A stretch of DNA of 64,000 nt from Roseiarcus sp963776665 (lineage in GTDB: Bacteria > Pseudomonadota > Alphaproteobacteria > Rhizobiales > Beijerinckiaceae), in contig CAVZNQ010000014.1 of the NCBI GenBank assembly GCA_963776665.1, positions 1 to 64,000 on the forward strand, given 5' to 3'. Below are positions 53,207 to 62,208 of this stretch, one piece after another. The position numbers were made by a program, and so were the translations under genes. The notes under the pieces are model-generated. The model was not told the origin of the DNA. It saw nothing but the letters and a program-made list of their open reading frames with translations, and searched no databases. How positions within the stretch are numbered: the first letter of the stretch is position 1; every line of letters starts with the position of its first letter.

Positions 53207-53926
53207 ATGCGCTCGCTCATCATCGCCCCGGCGGATGAGAAGCGGCTCGCCGAGGCGCGGGCAAGCGGCGCGGGCGCGGTCATCGTGGATCTCGCCTTGG
53301 CCCCGCCAGAGCAAAGGACGGCGGCGCGGGCCGCAGCAGCCCGGTTTCTCAAGGAAGGGCGCGCCCACCGCGGCGGACCGGCGCTCGTCGTCGGCGTCAA
53401 CGCGCTCGATTCGGGGGAAACCGACGCCGACCTCGACGCCGTGATGGGCTCCCCTCCCGACGCCATTTTGCTGCCGGGGAGCCTCGGGGCGGCAAGCGTT
53501 CAGCAACTCTCCGCCAAGCTTGCGGTGCGGGAAGCGGATTTCGCCGTTCCCGACGGCGCGACGCGGATCATCGCGATGGCCGATACGGCGCGGGCTCTCC
53601 TGAGCATGGCGAGCTATCGCGGGTCGAGCGGGCGCCTCGCGGGCATCGCCTGGAGCGTGGCGTCCTTACGCGCCGACATCGGCGCGGAGACCGACCGCGA
53701 TCCATCCGGCGCCTACGCCAGCGTCTTTCGCCTGGCGCGCGATTTTACGCTTCTCGCCGCGGCGTCCGCGGGCGTGGCGGCGATTGACGCAGCGTTCGCC
53801 GACGTGCGCGACCCCGACGGCCTGCGTGCAGAAGCGATCATCGCACGGCGCGACGGCTTTGCGGGCAAAATGGCCATCGACCCGGCCCAAGTGGGCGTGA
53901 TCAACGACGTTTTCCCGCCGGGATGA
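53207..53926 (+). CDS. CitE-like protein lacking active-site residues
   Basis: A 239-residue HpcH/HpaI-CitE homologue, shorter than the 290 to 350 of the other two in this window. The fold landmarks remain ('AVIVDLALAPPEQ', 'AAIDAAFADVRDPDGLRAEA', 'GFAGKMAIDPAQV'). At the key sites it differs: the DLED motif is DLAL (28-31), the RVN Arg is Gly63, the metal Glu is Asp126, the metal Asp of NDLA is Ser153, and HPSQ is DPAQ. It is 7 bases downstream of the MaoC gene. It is likely a pseudoenzyme or has changed chemistry. Confidence 0.83.
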   Translation: MRSLIIAPADEKRLAEARASGAGAVIVDLALAPPEQRTAARAAAARFLKEGRAHRGGPALVVGVNALDSGETDADLDAVMGSPPDAILLPGSLGAASVQQLSAKLAVREADFAVPDGATRIIAMADTARALLSMASYRGSSGRLAGIAWSVASLRADIGAETDRDPSGAYASVFRLARDFTLLAAASAGVAAIDAAFADVRDPDGLRAEAIIARRDGFAGKMAIDPAQVGVINDVFPPG

Positions 53927-53990
53927 CGCTCGAAAGAATTCGATGCTGGCGCGGAGATCAGCGCCTTGGAGAAGACGCGGCGAGCCCTGC

Positions 53991-54248
53991 TTACTGAATC
54001 GCGGCCTCGCGAGACTTGATTTCGGCCACCCATTGGTCGGCGTTCTTCGCTCGCGTGCACACCACCTTCATGTATTCAGTCCCGTCGCCTTGCACAAGAT
54101 CTGTGCGGGCAATCATAGTCTGCGCATTGAGTGCGCACATCATTGGATTGTCGACCGTTGGACCGCGGACCACATCCACGGCCGTTTTCGCTTGACAATC
54201 TGCGTGCGACAACGCGGTCGAACAAATTAGAACCAGGATTGAATACAT
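53991..54248 (-). CDS. Small secreted Cys-containing protein
   Basis: An 85-residue protein with a signal peptide (1-16) and a short domain: 'ADCQAKTAVDVVRGPTVDNPMMCALNAQTMIARTDLVQGDGTEYMKVVCTRAKNADQWVAE'. Three cysteines in the mature part. I have no function for it. The ATG is at 54248. It is isolated between the CitE-like gene and the hydroxylase-family gene. Confidence 0.65.
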   Translation of the reverse strand: MYSILVLICSTALSHADCQAKTAVDVVRGPTVDNPMMCALNAQTMIARTDLVQGDGTEYMKVVCTRAKNADQWVAEIKSREAAIQ

Positions 54249-54581
54249 TGGCGGCCCCGAGTTTGATTGTTTGCGGCCGGTTTTGCATTCTCGCGTGCGC
54301 TCGGCCTTTTATGCAACCAGTGAATCACGACGGGTTGCAACGTAGCGCAGTCGCAAATTCCGTGCCGTGACCCCGATCACAGTGCGGCGCAGCATTCGCG
54401 GCCAAGCCGCTTGCGTTGCCCCGCCCTTACGCCCGGAGTCCCCGGCGGATTCGAGCGCTCAACACCGTGAAGAGCTCCATCTACGGATCAAAACTATAAA
54501 TTGTTAAGCCTTGGATCCTAACGTTCGCGCGAATGGCCCGCGCCTGACGGCTGGGTCCTAAGCAAGCAAGACATCGCGCCG
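54249..54581. other. Intergenic region upstream of the second hydroxylase-family gene
   Basis: A 333-base gap. An AT-rich patch near 54487-54508 could hold the promoter of the downstream gene. No repeat, RNA or coding signal seen. Confidence 0.3.
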
Positions 54582-55643
54582 ATGACATTCGTCCAGACGC
54601 TTCTCACGCCGCTCCGGCCCGTTGTCGCGACCCTCCTCGCGCCGTCGTCGATCTGCTCGATCTACTCGATCGGGTTCGCTACCCTCATCGCCTTGGCGTG
54701 GCTTACCTGGCGCCGGAGAAGCCGCGGCCGACCAATTGTCCTGAAGACGCTGACACGCGCCATTTTCTCTCGCCGGGTTCTGCTCCATCGCTCGACCTTC
54801 GCCGACCTCGCCTATTGCGTCATTGGCCTTGCGACTTTCGGCGCGATCCTCGGCTGGGCGGTTGTTTCAACGTCATGGATCAGCGACGGCGTTGCTGCCC
54901 TGTTGACGCGCGGCCTCGGCCCCGCGCCGCAATGGCGCGCTCCCGATTGGACGCTCAACGGAGCGCGCACGCTCGCGCTCTTCCTCGCTTACGACCTCGG
55001 CTTTTTCGTCGACCACACGCTCAAGCACCGTATTCCGGCGCTGTGGGAGCTTCACAAGGCGCACCACTCGGCCGAAGTGCTGACGCCGCTCGTCAACTTC
55101 CGGGTTCACCCGCTCGATTCGCTGATCCTCGCCAACAACCTCGCGCTTATCATCGGCTTGGTTGGCGGCGCGGCGCAATATGCGCTCGGCCGCCGAACTG
55201 TGTCGTTCACGCTCTTCGACCAGAATGTGCTGATGCTGATCTACATCTATTTGACCGCCCAGCTTCAGCACAGCGAGATCTGGATCCCCTTCACAGGCGT
55301 CTGGGGCCGCTTGTTCATGAGCCCGGCCCACCATCAGCTTCACCACTCCGCCGATCCGGCGCATTTCAACTGCAACCTCGGCGCAAGCCTCGCGATGTGG
55401 GACTGGCTCGCGGGCAGCTTGCGCATGCCCACCGTCGAGCCGCCGCGCCTCGCCTTCGGCGTTTCGGGCCACGCGCACGACCCCCACGGCGTTATGGGTC
55501 TCGTCGTCGATCCTGTGGTGAACGCGTTCAGAGCGCTGATGGGCCCGCGCTCATCCGAGGACCGGGGCGCTCCGCCGGCCGGCGCTTCTCTCAATCGCCG
55601 ACCGGCCGCCGGGCGACCGCCGGAACTGACACGAGCGCGCTGA
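54582..55643 (+). CDS. Sterol desaturase / fatty acid hydroxylase family protein
   Basis: A 353-residue membrane di-iron oxygenase-like protein. His motifs are 'DHTLKHRI' (HxxxH), 'LHKAHHSAEVLTPLVNFRVHP' (HxxHH) and 'SPAHHQLHHSADPAHFNCNLG'. Several TM helices span residues 25-210. The C-terminus is a Pro/Arg-rich tail. Distantly related to the protein at 13696. It converges with the RND gene 11 bases away. Confidence 0.87.
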   Translation: MTFVQTLLTPLRPVVATLLAPSSICSIYSIGFATLIALAWLTWRRRSRGRPIVLKTLTRAIFSRRVLLHRSTFADLAYCVIGLATFGAILGWAVVSTSWISDGVAALLTRGLGPAPQWRAPDWTLNGARTLALFLAYDLGFFVDHTLKHRIPALWELHKAHHSAEVLTPLVNFRVHPLDSLILANNLALIIGLVGGAAQYALGRRTVSFTLFDQNVLMLIYIYLTAQLQHSEIWIPFTGVWGRLFMSPAHHQLHHSADPAHFNCNLGASLAMWDWLAGSLRMPTVEPPRLAFGVSGHAHDPHGVMGLVVDPVVNAFRALMGPRSSEDRGAPPAGASLNRRPAAGRPPELTRAR

Positions 55644-55654
55644 CCTTCTTCGGG

Positions 55655-58600
55655 CTACTCCGCCGCCACCGAGACATCGGGAGCGGGGCGCGGCCTCGCT
55701 GTCGACGGCGGTCCGGCGCGGGCGGCCGCGTGCTCCTCGTCTTTTTCGCCGACGAAGCGGCTGAACAGGCGCCAGGCAAAGCGGCCAATGTCGTCCATGA
55801 CCGTGAACACAGCCGGCACGAACACGAGCGACAGCATCGTCGACATGATGAGGCCGCCGATGACCGCGATCGCCATCGGCGAGCGGAAGCCGCCGCCGTC
55901 GCCGAGGCCCAGCGCCGAGGGAAACATGCCCGCCGCCATCGCGATCGTCGTCATCACGATCGGCCGCGCGCGCTTGCGGCCGGCCTCGACCAGCGCCTCG
56001 AGGCGCGTCGAGCCGCGGCCGATCTCCTCGACCGCGAAGTCCACCAGCATGATCGCATTCTTGGTAACGATGCCCATCAGCATCAGGATGCCGATCACGA
56101 CCGGCATAGACATCGCCTTGTGGGTGATGAGGAGAGCGATGATCGCGCCGCCAATGGAGAGCGGCAGCGAGATAAGAATCGTGATCGGCTGCAGGAAACT
56201 GCCGAACAGCAACACGAGCAGCCCATAGACCATCATCAGACCCGCGCCCATCGCCGCGGCGAACGAGGCGAACACCTCGCTCATAATCTCGACGTCGCCC
56301 GTCTCGCGAATCTCCACTCCCTGCGGCAGGCGGCTCGCGGTCGGCAGCGCCCGGATCGCCGCGACCGCGGCGCCGAGCGCGGCGTCCCCGCGCAGGTCGC
56401 CCTCGATCGTCACCCGCCGCGTGCGGTCGTACCTGTTGATGGCGGTCGGTCCGTGGCTCACCGAAAAATCCGCCACGACCGAAAGCGGCGTCGTCGCGCC
56501 CCCGGTCGTCGCCACCCTTAAATCCTCCAGGAGCCCGACGCGCGTCCGCGCCGCCTCGTCGAGCTCGACCCGGATCGGGACCAGCCGATCGCCGGCGTTG
56601 AACTTGGCGAGATTGGCGTCAATGTCGCCGAGCGTCGCGACGCGGATGGTGTCGGACAACGCCTCGGTCGAGACCCCGAGATCGGCGGCGACCTGAGGCT
56701 TCGGCGTGATGCGCAATTCCGGCCGGTCGAGCTCCGCCGTCGAGATCGGATTTTCGATCGTCGGGATCGACCGCATCTCGCTTGCAATCTGGTTTGCGGT
56801 CGTGTTGATGACATTGATGTCGGGGCCGGCGATGATCAGCTGGATGTCTCGCTGGCCATTGTCCTTGAGGAACCAGAAGCGGATGTCGGGCTGATCGGCG
56901 AGGATCGCGCCGATCCTCAGTTGCAGGTCTTTCGCGGTCGCCGCGCGCTCAGTCTTGGGCACAAAGTTGATGATGATCGTCGCCTTGCGCGTCTCGTCGT
57001 CGGCGCCCCCGAGCACCCTGCCGCCGAATATCAGCGCCGAGCGCACCTCGGGCATCGCGCGCAGTTTCTCCGAGACGGCTCGGGTGACGCGGTCGGTGTC
57101 CGCGAGCCGCGAACCCGGGGGCAATTCGACCGCGAGCAGCGTCCGTCCGGTATCGTCGGCGGGAATGAAGCCTGACGGCAGCAGCTGGGTCGACCAAAGC
57201 GAGAGCGCGAAAATGACCGCCCCTGCCGCAAGGGTAATCCAGCGATGGCGGAGCGAGGCGCGCACGAGCCACGTATAGGAGCGCATTACCGCGCCGTCCT
57301 TGTGGACGTGATCGTGCGGCGCGCGCATGAAATAGGCAGCGATCACCGGGGTTATGAAGCGCGCGACCATCAGAGAGAAGATGACCGCGATCGCGACCGT
57401 CAGGCCGAACTGGCGGAAATATTGACCAGCGATCCCGCCCATGAAACTGACTGGGGAGAAGATCGCCGCGATCGACAGCGAGATAGCGATCACCGCGAGC
57501 CCGATCTCGTCGGCCGCTTCGAGCGAAGCGCGATAGGCCGACTTGCCCATCCGCATATGCCGCACGATGTTCTCGATCTCAACGATCGCGTCGTCGACGA
57601 GAATTCCAGTGACGAGCGTGATCGCGAGCAGGCTCACGAGATTGAGCGAGAAGCCGATCGCGTCCATCGCCCAGAAGGTTGGAATGACCGAAAGCGGCAG
57701 CGCGACTGCGGTCACCAGCGTCGCGCGCAAGTCGCGCAGGAAGATGAAAACGACGATGACCGCGAGCAATGCTCCCTCTATCAGGGTCTCCATCGTCGAA
57801 TGATAGTTACCGATCTCGTTGTCGACCTGGGTGTCGACCTTGGTGAATTTCACTTCCGGATGCGCCGCCTCGATGGTCGCAAGCCGTTTCGCTATCAGTT
57901 GATCGACGGTCACGTCGCTTGCGCCTTTGGCGCGGGTGACGCCGAAGGCGACGATCGGCTCATCAAACAGACGGGTGAAGGTGCGCGGCTCGGCCGCGCC
58001 GTCGGTGACGGTCGCGAGTTCGTCCAGCCTGACCTTGCGCCCGCCTGGGAGCGCGATCGGCAGCGCCGCGAGATCCGCGACGCTTCGTGCTCCCGCGAGG
58101 GTGCGGATGGCCTGTTCCTGGCCAGCGACCTCGCCCCGTCCGCCGCCAAGATCGACGTTGTCGGCCCGCACCTGCTCGTTCACGGTCGCCGCGGTGACGC
58201 CGAGCGCCAGGAGTTTTTCCGGATCGAGCGAGACGCGGATCTCGCGGTCCACACCGCCGAACCGCTTGACCTCGCCGACGCCGTGAATGCTCTGCAGATC
58301 GCGGGCGACCGAATCGTCGATGAACCAGGACAATTGCTCGACCGAAAGGCCTGGCGCCGAGGCGGCGTAAGTGACGATCGGCAGGCCTTCGATATCGATG
58401 CGGCTGATGATCGGCTCATCGATGGTGCGCGGCAGATCGCTGCGAATTTTGGCGATCTGATCCTTCACATCGTTGAGCGCGCGGTCGACGTCGACCGAGC
58501 CGACGGTGAACTGGATAATGGTCGAGGACGATCCGTCGGTGGCCGTTGAAATGACGTGCCAGACGCCGTTGATGCTGGACACGGCGTCCTCGACTTTTTT

Positions 58601-58798
58601 CGTCACCTGCGATTCGAGTTCCGACGGCGCCGCGCCCGATTGGGTGATGAGCACCTGAATGATCGGAATATCGATGTTCGGAAAGCGGGTGATCGACATC
58701 GTCCGGAAGCTGACGAGGCCGAGAATGATCAACACTGCAAACGCCACCGCCGCCGGTATGGGCCGGCGGATCGACCAGGCCGAGACGTTGAGCCGCAT
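55655..58798 (-). CDS. RND-family (HAE1) multidrug efflux transporter
   Basis: A 1047-residue inner-membrane RND pump of the AcrB/MexF type. It starts MRLNVSAWSIRRPIPAAVAFAVLIILGLVS, has the repeated porter domains, twelve TM helices, the proton-relay Asp pair in 'VTGILVDDAIVEIENIVRHM', and 'PVVIGILMLMGIVTKNAIMLVDFAVEE'. The start at 58798 gives the usual N-terminus; the open frame is longer upstream without similarity. It follows the adaptor gene by 13 bases in a TetR-adaptor-pump operon. No outer-membrane factor is present. Confidence 0.95.
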   Translation of the reverse strand: MRLNVSAWSIRRPIPAAVAFAVLIILGLVSFRTMSITRFPNIDIPIIQVLITQSGAAPSELESQVTKKVEDAVSSINGVWHVISTATDGSSSTIIQFTVGSVDVDRALNDVKDQIAKIRSDLPRTIDEPIISRIDIEGLPIVTYAASAPGLSVEQLSWFIDDSVARDLQSIHGVGEVKRFGGVDREIRVSLDPEKLLALGVTAATVNEQVRADNVDLGGGRGEVAGQEQAIRTLAGARSVADLAALPIALPGGRKVRLDELATVTDGAAEPRTFTRLFDEPIVAFGVTRAKGASDVTVDQLIAKRLATIEAAHPEVKFTKVDTQVDNEIGNYHSTMETLIEGALLAVIVVFIFLRDLRATLVTAVALPLSVIPTFWAMDAIGFSLNLVSLLAITLVTGILVDDAIVEIENIVRHMRMGKSAYRASLEAADEIGLAVIAISLSIAAIFSPVSFMGGIAGQYFRQFGLTVAIAVIFSLMVARFITPVIAAYFMRAPHDHVHKDGAVMRSYTWLVRASLRHRWITLAAGAVIFALSLWSTQLLPSGFIPADDTGRTLLAVELPPGSRLADTDRVTRAVSEKLRAMPEVRSALIFGGRVLGGADDETRKATIIINFVPKTERAATAKDLQLRIGAILADQPDIRFWFLKDNGQRDIQLIIAGPDINVINTTANQIASEMRSIPTIENPISTAELDRPELRITPKPQVAADLGVSTEALSDTIRVATLGDIDANLAKFNAGDRLVPIRVELDEAARTRVGLLEDLRVATTGGATTPLSVVADFSVSHGPTAINRYDRTRRVTIEGDLRGDAALGAAVAAIRALPTASRLPQGVEIRETGDVEIMSEVFASFAAAMGAGLMMVYGLLVLLFGSFLQPITILISLPLSIGGAIIALLITHKAMSMPVVIGILMLMGIVTKNAIMLVDFAVEEIGRGSTRLEALVEAGRKRARPIVMTTIAMAAGMFPSALGLGDGGGFRSPMAIAVIGGLIMSTMLSLVFVPAVFTVMDDIGRFAWRLFSRFVGEKDEEHAAARAGPPSTARPRPAPDVSVAAE

Positions 58799-58811
58799 GG
58801 GGAGGAGCCTC

Positions 58812-60074
58812 CTAGCCGCCCGCCGGCGCTGCGGCTTCGGGAACCGGACGGACGCGGTCGCCGGGACGCAGAAAAGAGGCGGCGCGCGCGACGACACTCT
58901 CGCCTGTGTGGACGCCGCTCCTGACCTCGACCAAATCGCCGTCGACGATGCCCGGCTTCACCTGCCGTTCTTCCACCCTACCGTCGCGCACGACGTAGAG
59001 GCGCGCCGCATCGCCCTCACGCTCGAATGCGGTCGCCGGCGCGCCGACGCCGTCGCGGCGCGTCAGCTCGATTTGGCCCGAGGCAAAGGCGCCGATATGC
59101 GCGTGTGAGACGTCCTCGAGGGCAATTCTGACCTTTCCGGTGCGGCTCGCCTTGTCGACCTCCTGGTCGACGAGGCGGACTCGGCCCGCGACTACGCCTT
59201 CCACGCCCGGCAGCTTCAGTTCCGCCGGGATGCCGACGAGAAGTCCCGCCAGCGACTGCTCCGGCACGTCGGCCTCGAGATCGATTGCCCCATCCTGGAT
59301 GATGCGGAACAGCGGCTCGCCGGTAATCGACGCGTCCGCGCCGACCTTGGCCGACCGCCGGCTGACGATCCCGGCGACAGGCGCCTTGACCTCCGTCCGG
59401 TCGATGCGCACCAGAAGCTCCTGCCGCTCGGCGTCGCGGCTCTTGCGATCGGCCTCAGCGACGCTCAGCGCGTGGGTGGCGGCCGCCAATTGGGCCTGCG
59501 CTGTCTTCATCGCCGTTTCGCGCTGCTCGATAGTCGAGACCGACATCACACCGCCGGTCAGCTTGCGCGCGCGGTCGAAATCGTTGCTGGCGAATTGCAG
59601 CTGCGCCTCAGACTGCGCGATCATGCTCTGCGCCTGGTCGACCGCCGCGTCGGCCCGCTTGGTCGCCGCGTCGTTCCCGGCCAGAAGCGCGTCGAGTTGG
59701 GTGCGATCGAGCCGGGCGAGCACCTGTCCTTGCCTGACGCTATCGCCATCCTCGGCGTCGACCTCGACGATCGTAAGCCCGTCGATGCGGGCCACCACTT
59801 GCGCTTCCTCGCGCGCGACCAGGGTTCCGGAGACGAACAGGCGATCGACGAATTCGCGCCTGACCGCAGGGACGACCGTGACCGCCGGCGGTTCGACCGC
59901 GCGCGGTTGATCGGCCTCGACGGCCGAAGGCGCCGGGCAGGATCCTATCTTGGCGGGAGCGATTTTCGCCATCAGCGCGGGCGGCATCGCGCAAGGCGCA
60001 ACCGCGGTCGCCGCCCAGACCCCGCCGAGCGCAGCGACTGCGAAGATGATTGCGACAATCAGCGTGCGTCTCAT
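58812..60074 (-). CDS. RND efflux periplasmic adaptor (MFP)
   Basis: A 420-residue membrane-fusion protein. An N-terminal anchor (1-25) is followed by the split lipoyl domain ('GTLVAREEAQVVARIDGLTIVEVDAEDGDSVRQGQVLARLDRTQL'), a coiled-coil hairpin (about 125-205), the second lipoyl half ('VKAPVAGIVSRRSAKVGADAS') and the beta-barrel and proximal domains. It links the RND pump to an outer-membrane channel. Between the TetR gene and the pump in one operon. Confidence 0.93.
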   Translation of the reverse strand: MRRTLIVAIIFAVAALGGVWAATAVAPCAMPPALMAKIAPAKIGSCPAPSAVEADQPRAVEPPAVTVVPAVRREFVDRLFVSGTLVAREEAQVVARIDGLTIVEVDAEDGDSVRQGQVLARLDRTQLDALLAGNDAATKRADAAVDQAQSMIAQSEAQLQFASNDFDRARKLTGGVMSVSTIEQRETAMKTAQAQLAAATHALSVAEADRKSRDAERQELLVRIDRTEVKAPVAGIVSRRSAKVGADASITGEPLFRIIQDGAIDLEADVPEQSLAGLLVGIPAELKLPGVEGVVAGRVRLVDQEVDKASRTGKVRIALEDVSHAHIGAFASGQIELTRRDGVGAPATAFEREGDAARLYVVRDGRVEERQVKPGIVDGDLVEVRSGVHTGESVVARAASFLRPGDRVRPVPEAAAPAGG

Positions 60075-60076
60075 CG

Positions 60077-60748
60077 TCAGGCCTTCCCGCCCGGCGTCGC
60101 CGGGTCAGGCGCAAACTTGCCCGCGAACAGCGCCTTGAGAACGCCGACCGCGCTATCTGTCTCGGCGTCGGGGTTGAAATCAGGCTCGACCGCGATCCGC
60201 TTGAAAAGACCGGCCACGTAGGTGACGAAAAAGCGGGCGGCGAAGCGCGGGTCGAGTTGGGGCGAGGCCGCGCCGGCCGCCTTGGCGACGTCAATCAGCC
60301 GCTCAAGTCCGCTCAGCACATCGGCGTCGAGCGTCTTAGTGATCTCGGCGACGCGCGGATTGCGCCCGGCCTCGGCCCATATCTCGACGATCATCCGCGC
60401 CTTTTCGGGTGGCTTGGAGAGGACGTGCTCGCGCATGCCCCAGCGGATCGCCTCGGCAAGATCGCCGTTGCGGGCCATGAAATCGGCGAAGGCGGAGAAG
60501 GACCCGGCCCGCCTCACCTTGTCGACCTCACACAGGCCCTCGACAATCGCCTCCTTGGACGGGAAATAGCGGTAGAGGTTGCCCGGGCTCATGCCGGCCT
60601 CGTCGGCGACATGCTGCATGGTCGCGGCGTGAAAGCCGTGGCGGACGAAGGCGCGTTCGGCGGCCTCGACAATTCGCTCGCGCCGCTCGGCGTCCGCCGC
60701 CCGGCGTACTGGCGAGATCGACGCTATCGACATCATGCGGGAACTCAT
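60077..60748 (-). CDS. TetR-family repressor of the RND operon
   Basis: A regulator of up to 223 residues with a clear N-terminal HTH ('RIVEAAERAFVRHGFHAATMQHVADEAGMSPGNLYRYFPSKEAIVEGL') and a C-terminal ligand domain ('FAARFFVTYVAGLFKRIAVEPDF'). The first ATG (60748) lies inside a perfect palindrome; ATGs at 60736 and 60733 are alternatives, and none has a strong ribosome-binding site. First gene of the operon with the adaptor and pump, so autoregulation is expected. Confidence 0.9.
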   Translation of the reverse strand: MSSRMMSIASISPVRRAADAERRERIVEAAERAFVRHGFHAATMQHVADEAGMSPGNLYRYFPSKEAIVEGLCEVDKVRRAGSFSAFADFMARNGDLAEAIRWGMREHVLSKPPEKARMIVEIWAEAGRNPRVAEITKTLDADVLSGLERLIDVAKAAGAASPQLDPRFAARFFVTYVAGLFKRIAVEPDFNPDAETDSAVGVLKALFAGKFAPDPATPGGKA

Positions 60749-60773
60749 GAGAATGAATGTTCATTCTCATGAG
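60744..60773. promoter_or_regulatory. Perfect 30-bp TetR-type operator
   Basis: CTCATGAGAATGAA (60744-60757), two bases TG, then TTCATTCTCATGAG (60760-60773): the arms are perfect reverse complements. It overlaps the first possible start codon of the TetR gene. This strongly suggests repressor binding that blocks transcription of the TetR-adaptor-RND operon. Confidence 0.85.
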
Positions 60774-60845
60774 AAGCCGCGAATGTGGCGCCAGAGTGGC
60801 GCCGGCTCGCGCCGACGCCCCGAGCTCTCAGAATTGAAAGGCGCC

Positions 60846-62078
60846 CTAAGCCGTCTTCGCCGCGCTCGCCTTGCCCGGCGCGGTGGGCAGGAACCCGCCC
60901 AACAGGCCGACTGCGGGTAGGAAGGCGCAGACGTGATAGACAAAGGTCAGGCTGGTGCGGTCGGCGAGCGCGCCCAATAGCGCCGCGCCGATGCCGCCAA
61001 GGCCGAACGACAGGCCGAAGAAGAGGCCCGCGACCGCCCCGACATTGCCGGGCGTCAACTCCTGCGCATAGACCACGATCGCCGAAAACGCCGACGAGAT
61101 GATGAGCCCGATCGCAATCGAGCAGATCGCGGTCGCAACCAGGCCGAGATGCGGCAACAGCAGCGTGAACGGAAGGACGCCGAGAATCGAGCCCCAGATG
61201 ACGTATTTGGCGCCGATCCGGTCGGCGATCGGACCGCCGAGGAACGTGCCGGCCGCGACCGAAGCGAGAAAAACGAACAGCATGAGCTGCGAGGTCTGGA
61301 GCGAAACCCCGAAGGTGTCGATGAGGTAGAAGGTGTAGTAGCTGCCGATGCTGGCAAGGTAGAGCACCTTGGAGAACAGCATCACGATCAGCACCGCGAG
61401 GGTGCGAATGACCACAGTGCGCGGCAGGGTCTCGCGCTGGAGAGCGTCGACGACTCTCGGCTTCGCCCGATGTCCGGCGTACCAGCGGCTGACCCCGGTC
61501 AGGATCACGATCGCCGCAAGGGCGAAAGCGGTGAAGGCGAGCACAGAGTGCTGCCCGAACGGCACGACAACAAAGGCTGCGAGCAGCGGCCCGGTCGACT
61601 GGCCGAAATTTCCGCCAACCTGAAACAGGCTCTGGGCGAAACCGTGCCGGCCGCCTGAGGCGGCCCGTGCGACGCGCGAGGCTTCGGGGTGAAAGACGGC
61701 GCTGCCGACGCCGATCAGCGCCACCGCGATCAAGAGCAGAGGATAGGTGTCGGCGAAGGCGAGTCCGACGAGGCCGATCAGCGTGAACGCCATGCCGGCG
61801 GGCAGGAGCGCGTTCATCGGCCTGCGGTCGGTGACAAGACCGATGAACGGTTGGAGTAGCGACGCAGTGGCCTGGAACACGAAGGTGATGATGCCGGTCT
61901 GAAAGAAGCTCAGCGCCATTTTCTCGCGAAACACCGGATAGAGCGCGGGCGCGAGCGACTGCATGACGTCGTTGAGCATGTGCGAGGCGCTGATCGCCAT
62001 CAGGACGCCGAGCGTCGCGGTCTGGGCCCCCCTGCTTTTTGTCGCGGCGCCCTCGGCGTAGGTCGGCGCTGTGGTCAT
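60846..62078 (-). CDS. MFS transporter, fosmidomycin-resistance (Fsr) type
   Basis: A 410-residue, twelve-TM major facilitator protein. 'SASHMLNDVMQSLAPALYPVFREKMALSFFQTGIITFVFQATASLLQPFIGLVTDRRP' and 'GVGSAVFHPEASRVARAASGGRHGFAQSLFQVGGNFGQSTGPLLAA' are characteristic of the Fsr family, which exports fosmidomycin and related compounds. The ATG at 62078 follows GGAGGGCC and lies only 24 bases after a terminator-like hairpin. Confidence 0.92.
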   Translation of the reverse strand: MTTAPTYAEGAATKSRGAQTATLGVLMAISASHMLNDVMQSLAPALYPVFREKMALSFFQTGIITFVFQATASLLQPFIGLVTDRRPMNALLPAGMAFTLIGLVGLAFADTYPLLLIAVALIGVGSAVFHPEASRVARAASGGRHGFAQSLFQVGGNFGQSTGPLLAAFVVVPFGQHSVLAFTAFALAAIVILTGVSRWYAGHRAKPRVVDALQRETLPRTVVIRTLAVLIVMLFSKVLYLASIGSYYTFYLIDTFGVSLQTSQLMLFVFLASVAAGTFLGGPIADRIGAKYVIWGSILGVLPFTLLLPHLGLVATAICSIAIGLIISSAFSAIVVYAQELTPGNVGAVAGLFFGLSFGLGGIGAALLGALADRTSLTFVYHVCAFLPAVGLLGGFLPTAPGKASAAKTA

Positions 62079-62101
62079 CGTCCCCGGCCCTCCACGGCCG
62101 T

Positions 62102-62130
62102 AAAAAAACAGTCCCTCTCGCGAGGGACTG
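62102..62130 (-). terminator. Rho-independent terminator after infC, just upstream of the MFS gene
   Basis: On the minus strand CAGTCCCTC (62130-62122), loop GCGA, GAGGGACTG (62117-62109), then seven T (62108-62102). A textbook terminator, 78 bases past the infC stop. Its T run ends 23 bases before the MFS start codon, so either it insulates the MFS gene or it works as an attenuator. Confidence 0.85.
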
Positions 62131-62140
62131 ACATGTCAGT
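62127..62140. promoter_or_regulatory. Perfect 14-bp palindrome upstream of the MFS gene
   Basis: ACTGACATGTCAGT is a perfect palindrome that shares ACTG with the upstream arm of the adjacent terminator. It could be a regulator site for the MFS gene. Confidence 0.4.
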
Positions 62141-62208
62141 ACAGGAAACGTCGCGCCCGCGCCACCGGCGGCGTAGGAAGCGGCTTCAACTCCGCGTGAC
62201 CCTGACGC

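Noticed and set aside
57245..58549. A 434-codon frame opposite the RND pump
   Set aside because: Shadow of a well-conserved transporter gene; composition dominated by Arg/Asp/Glu.
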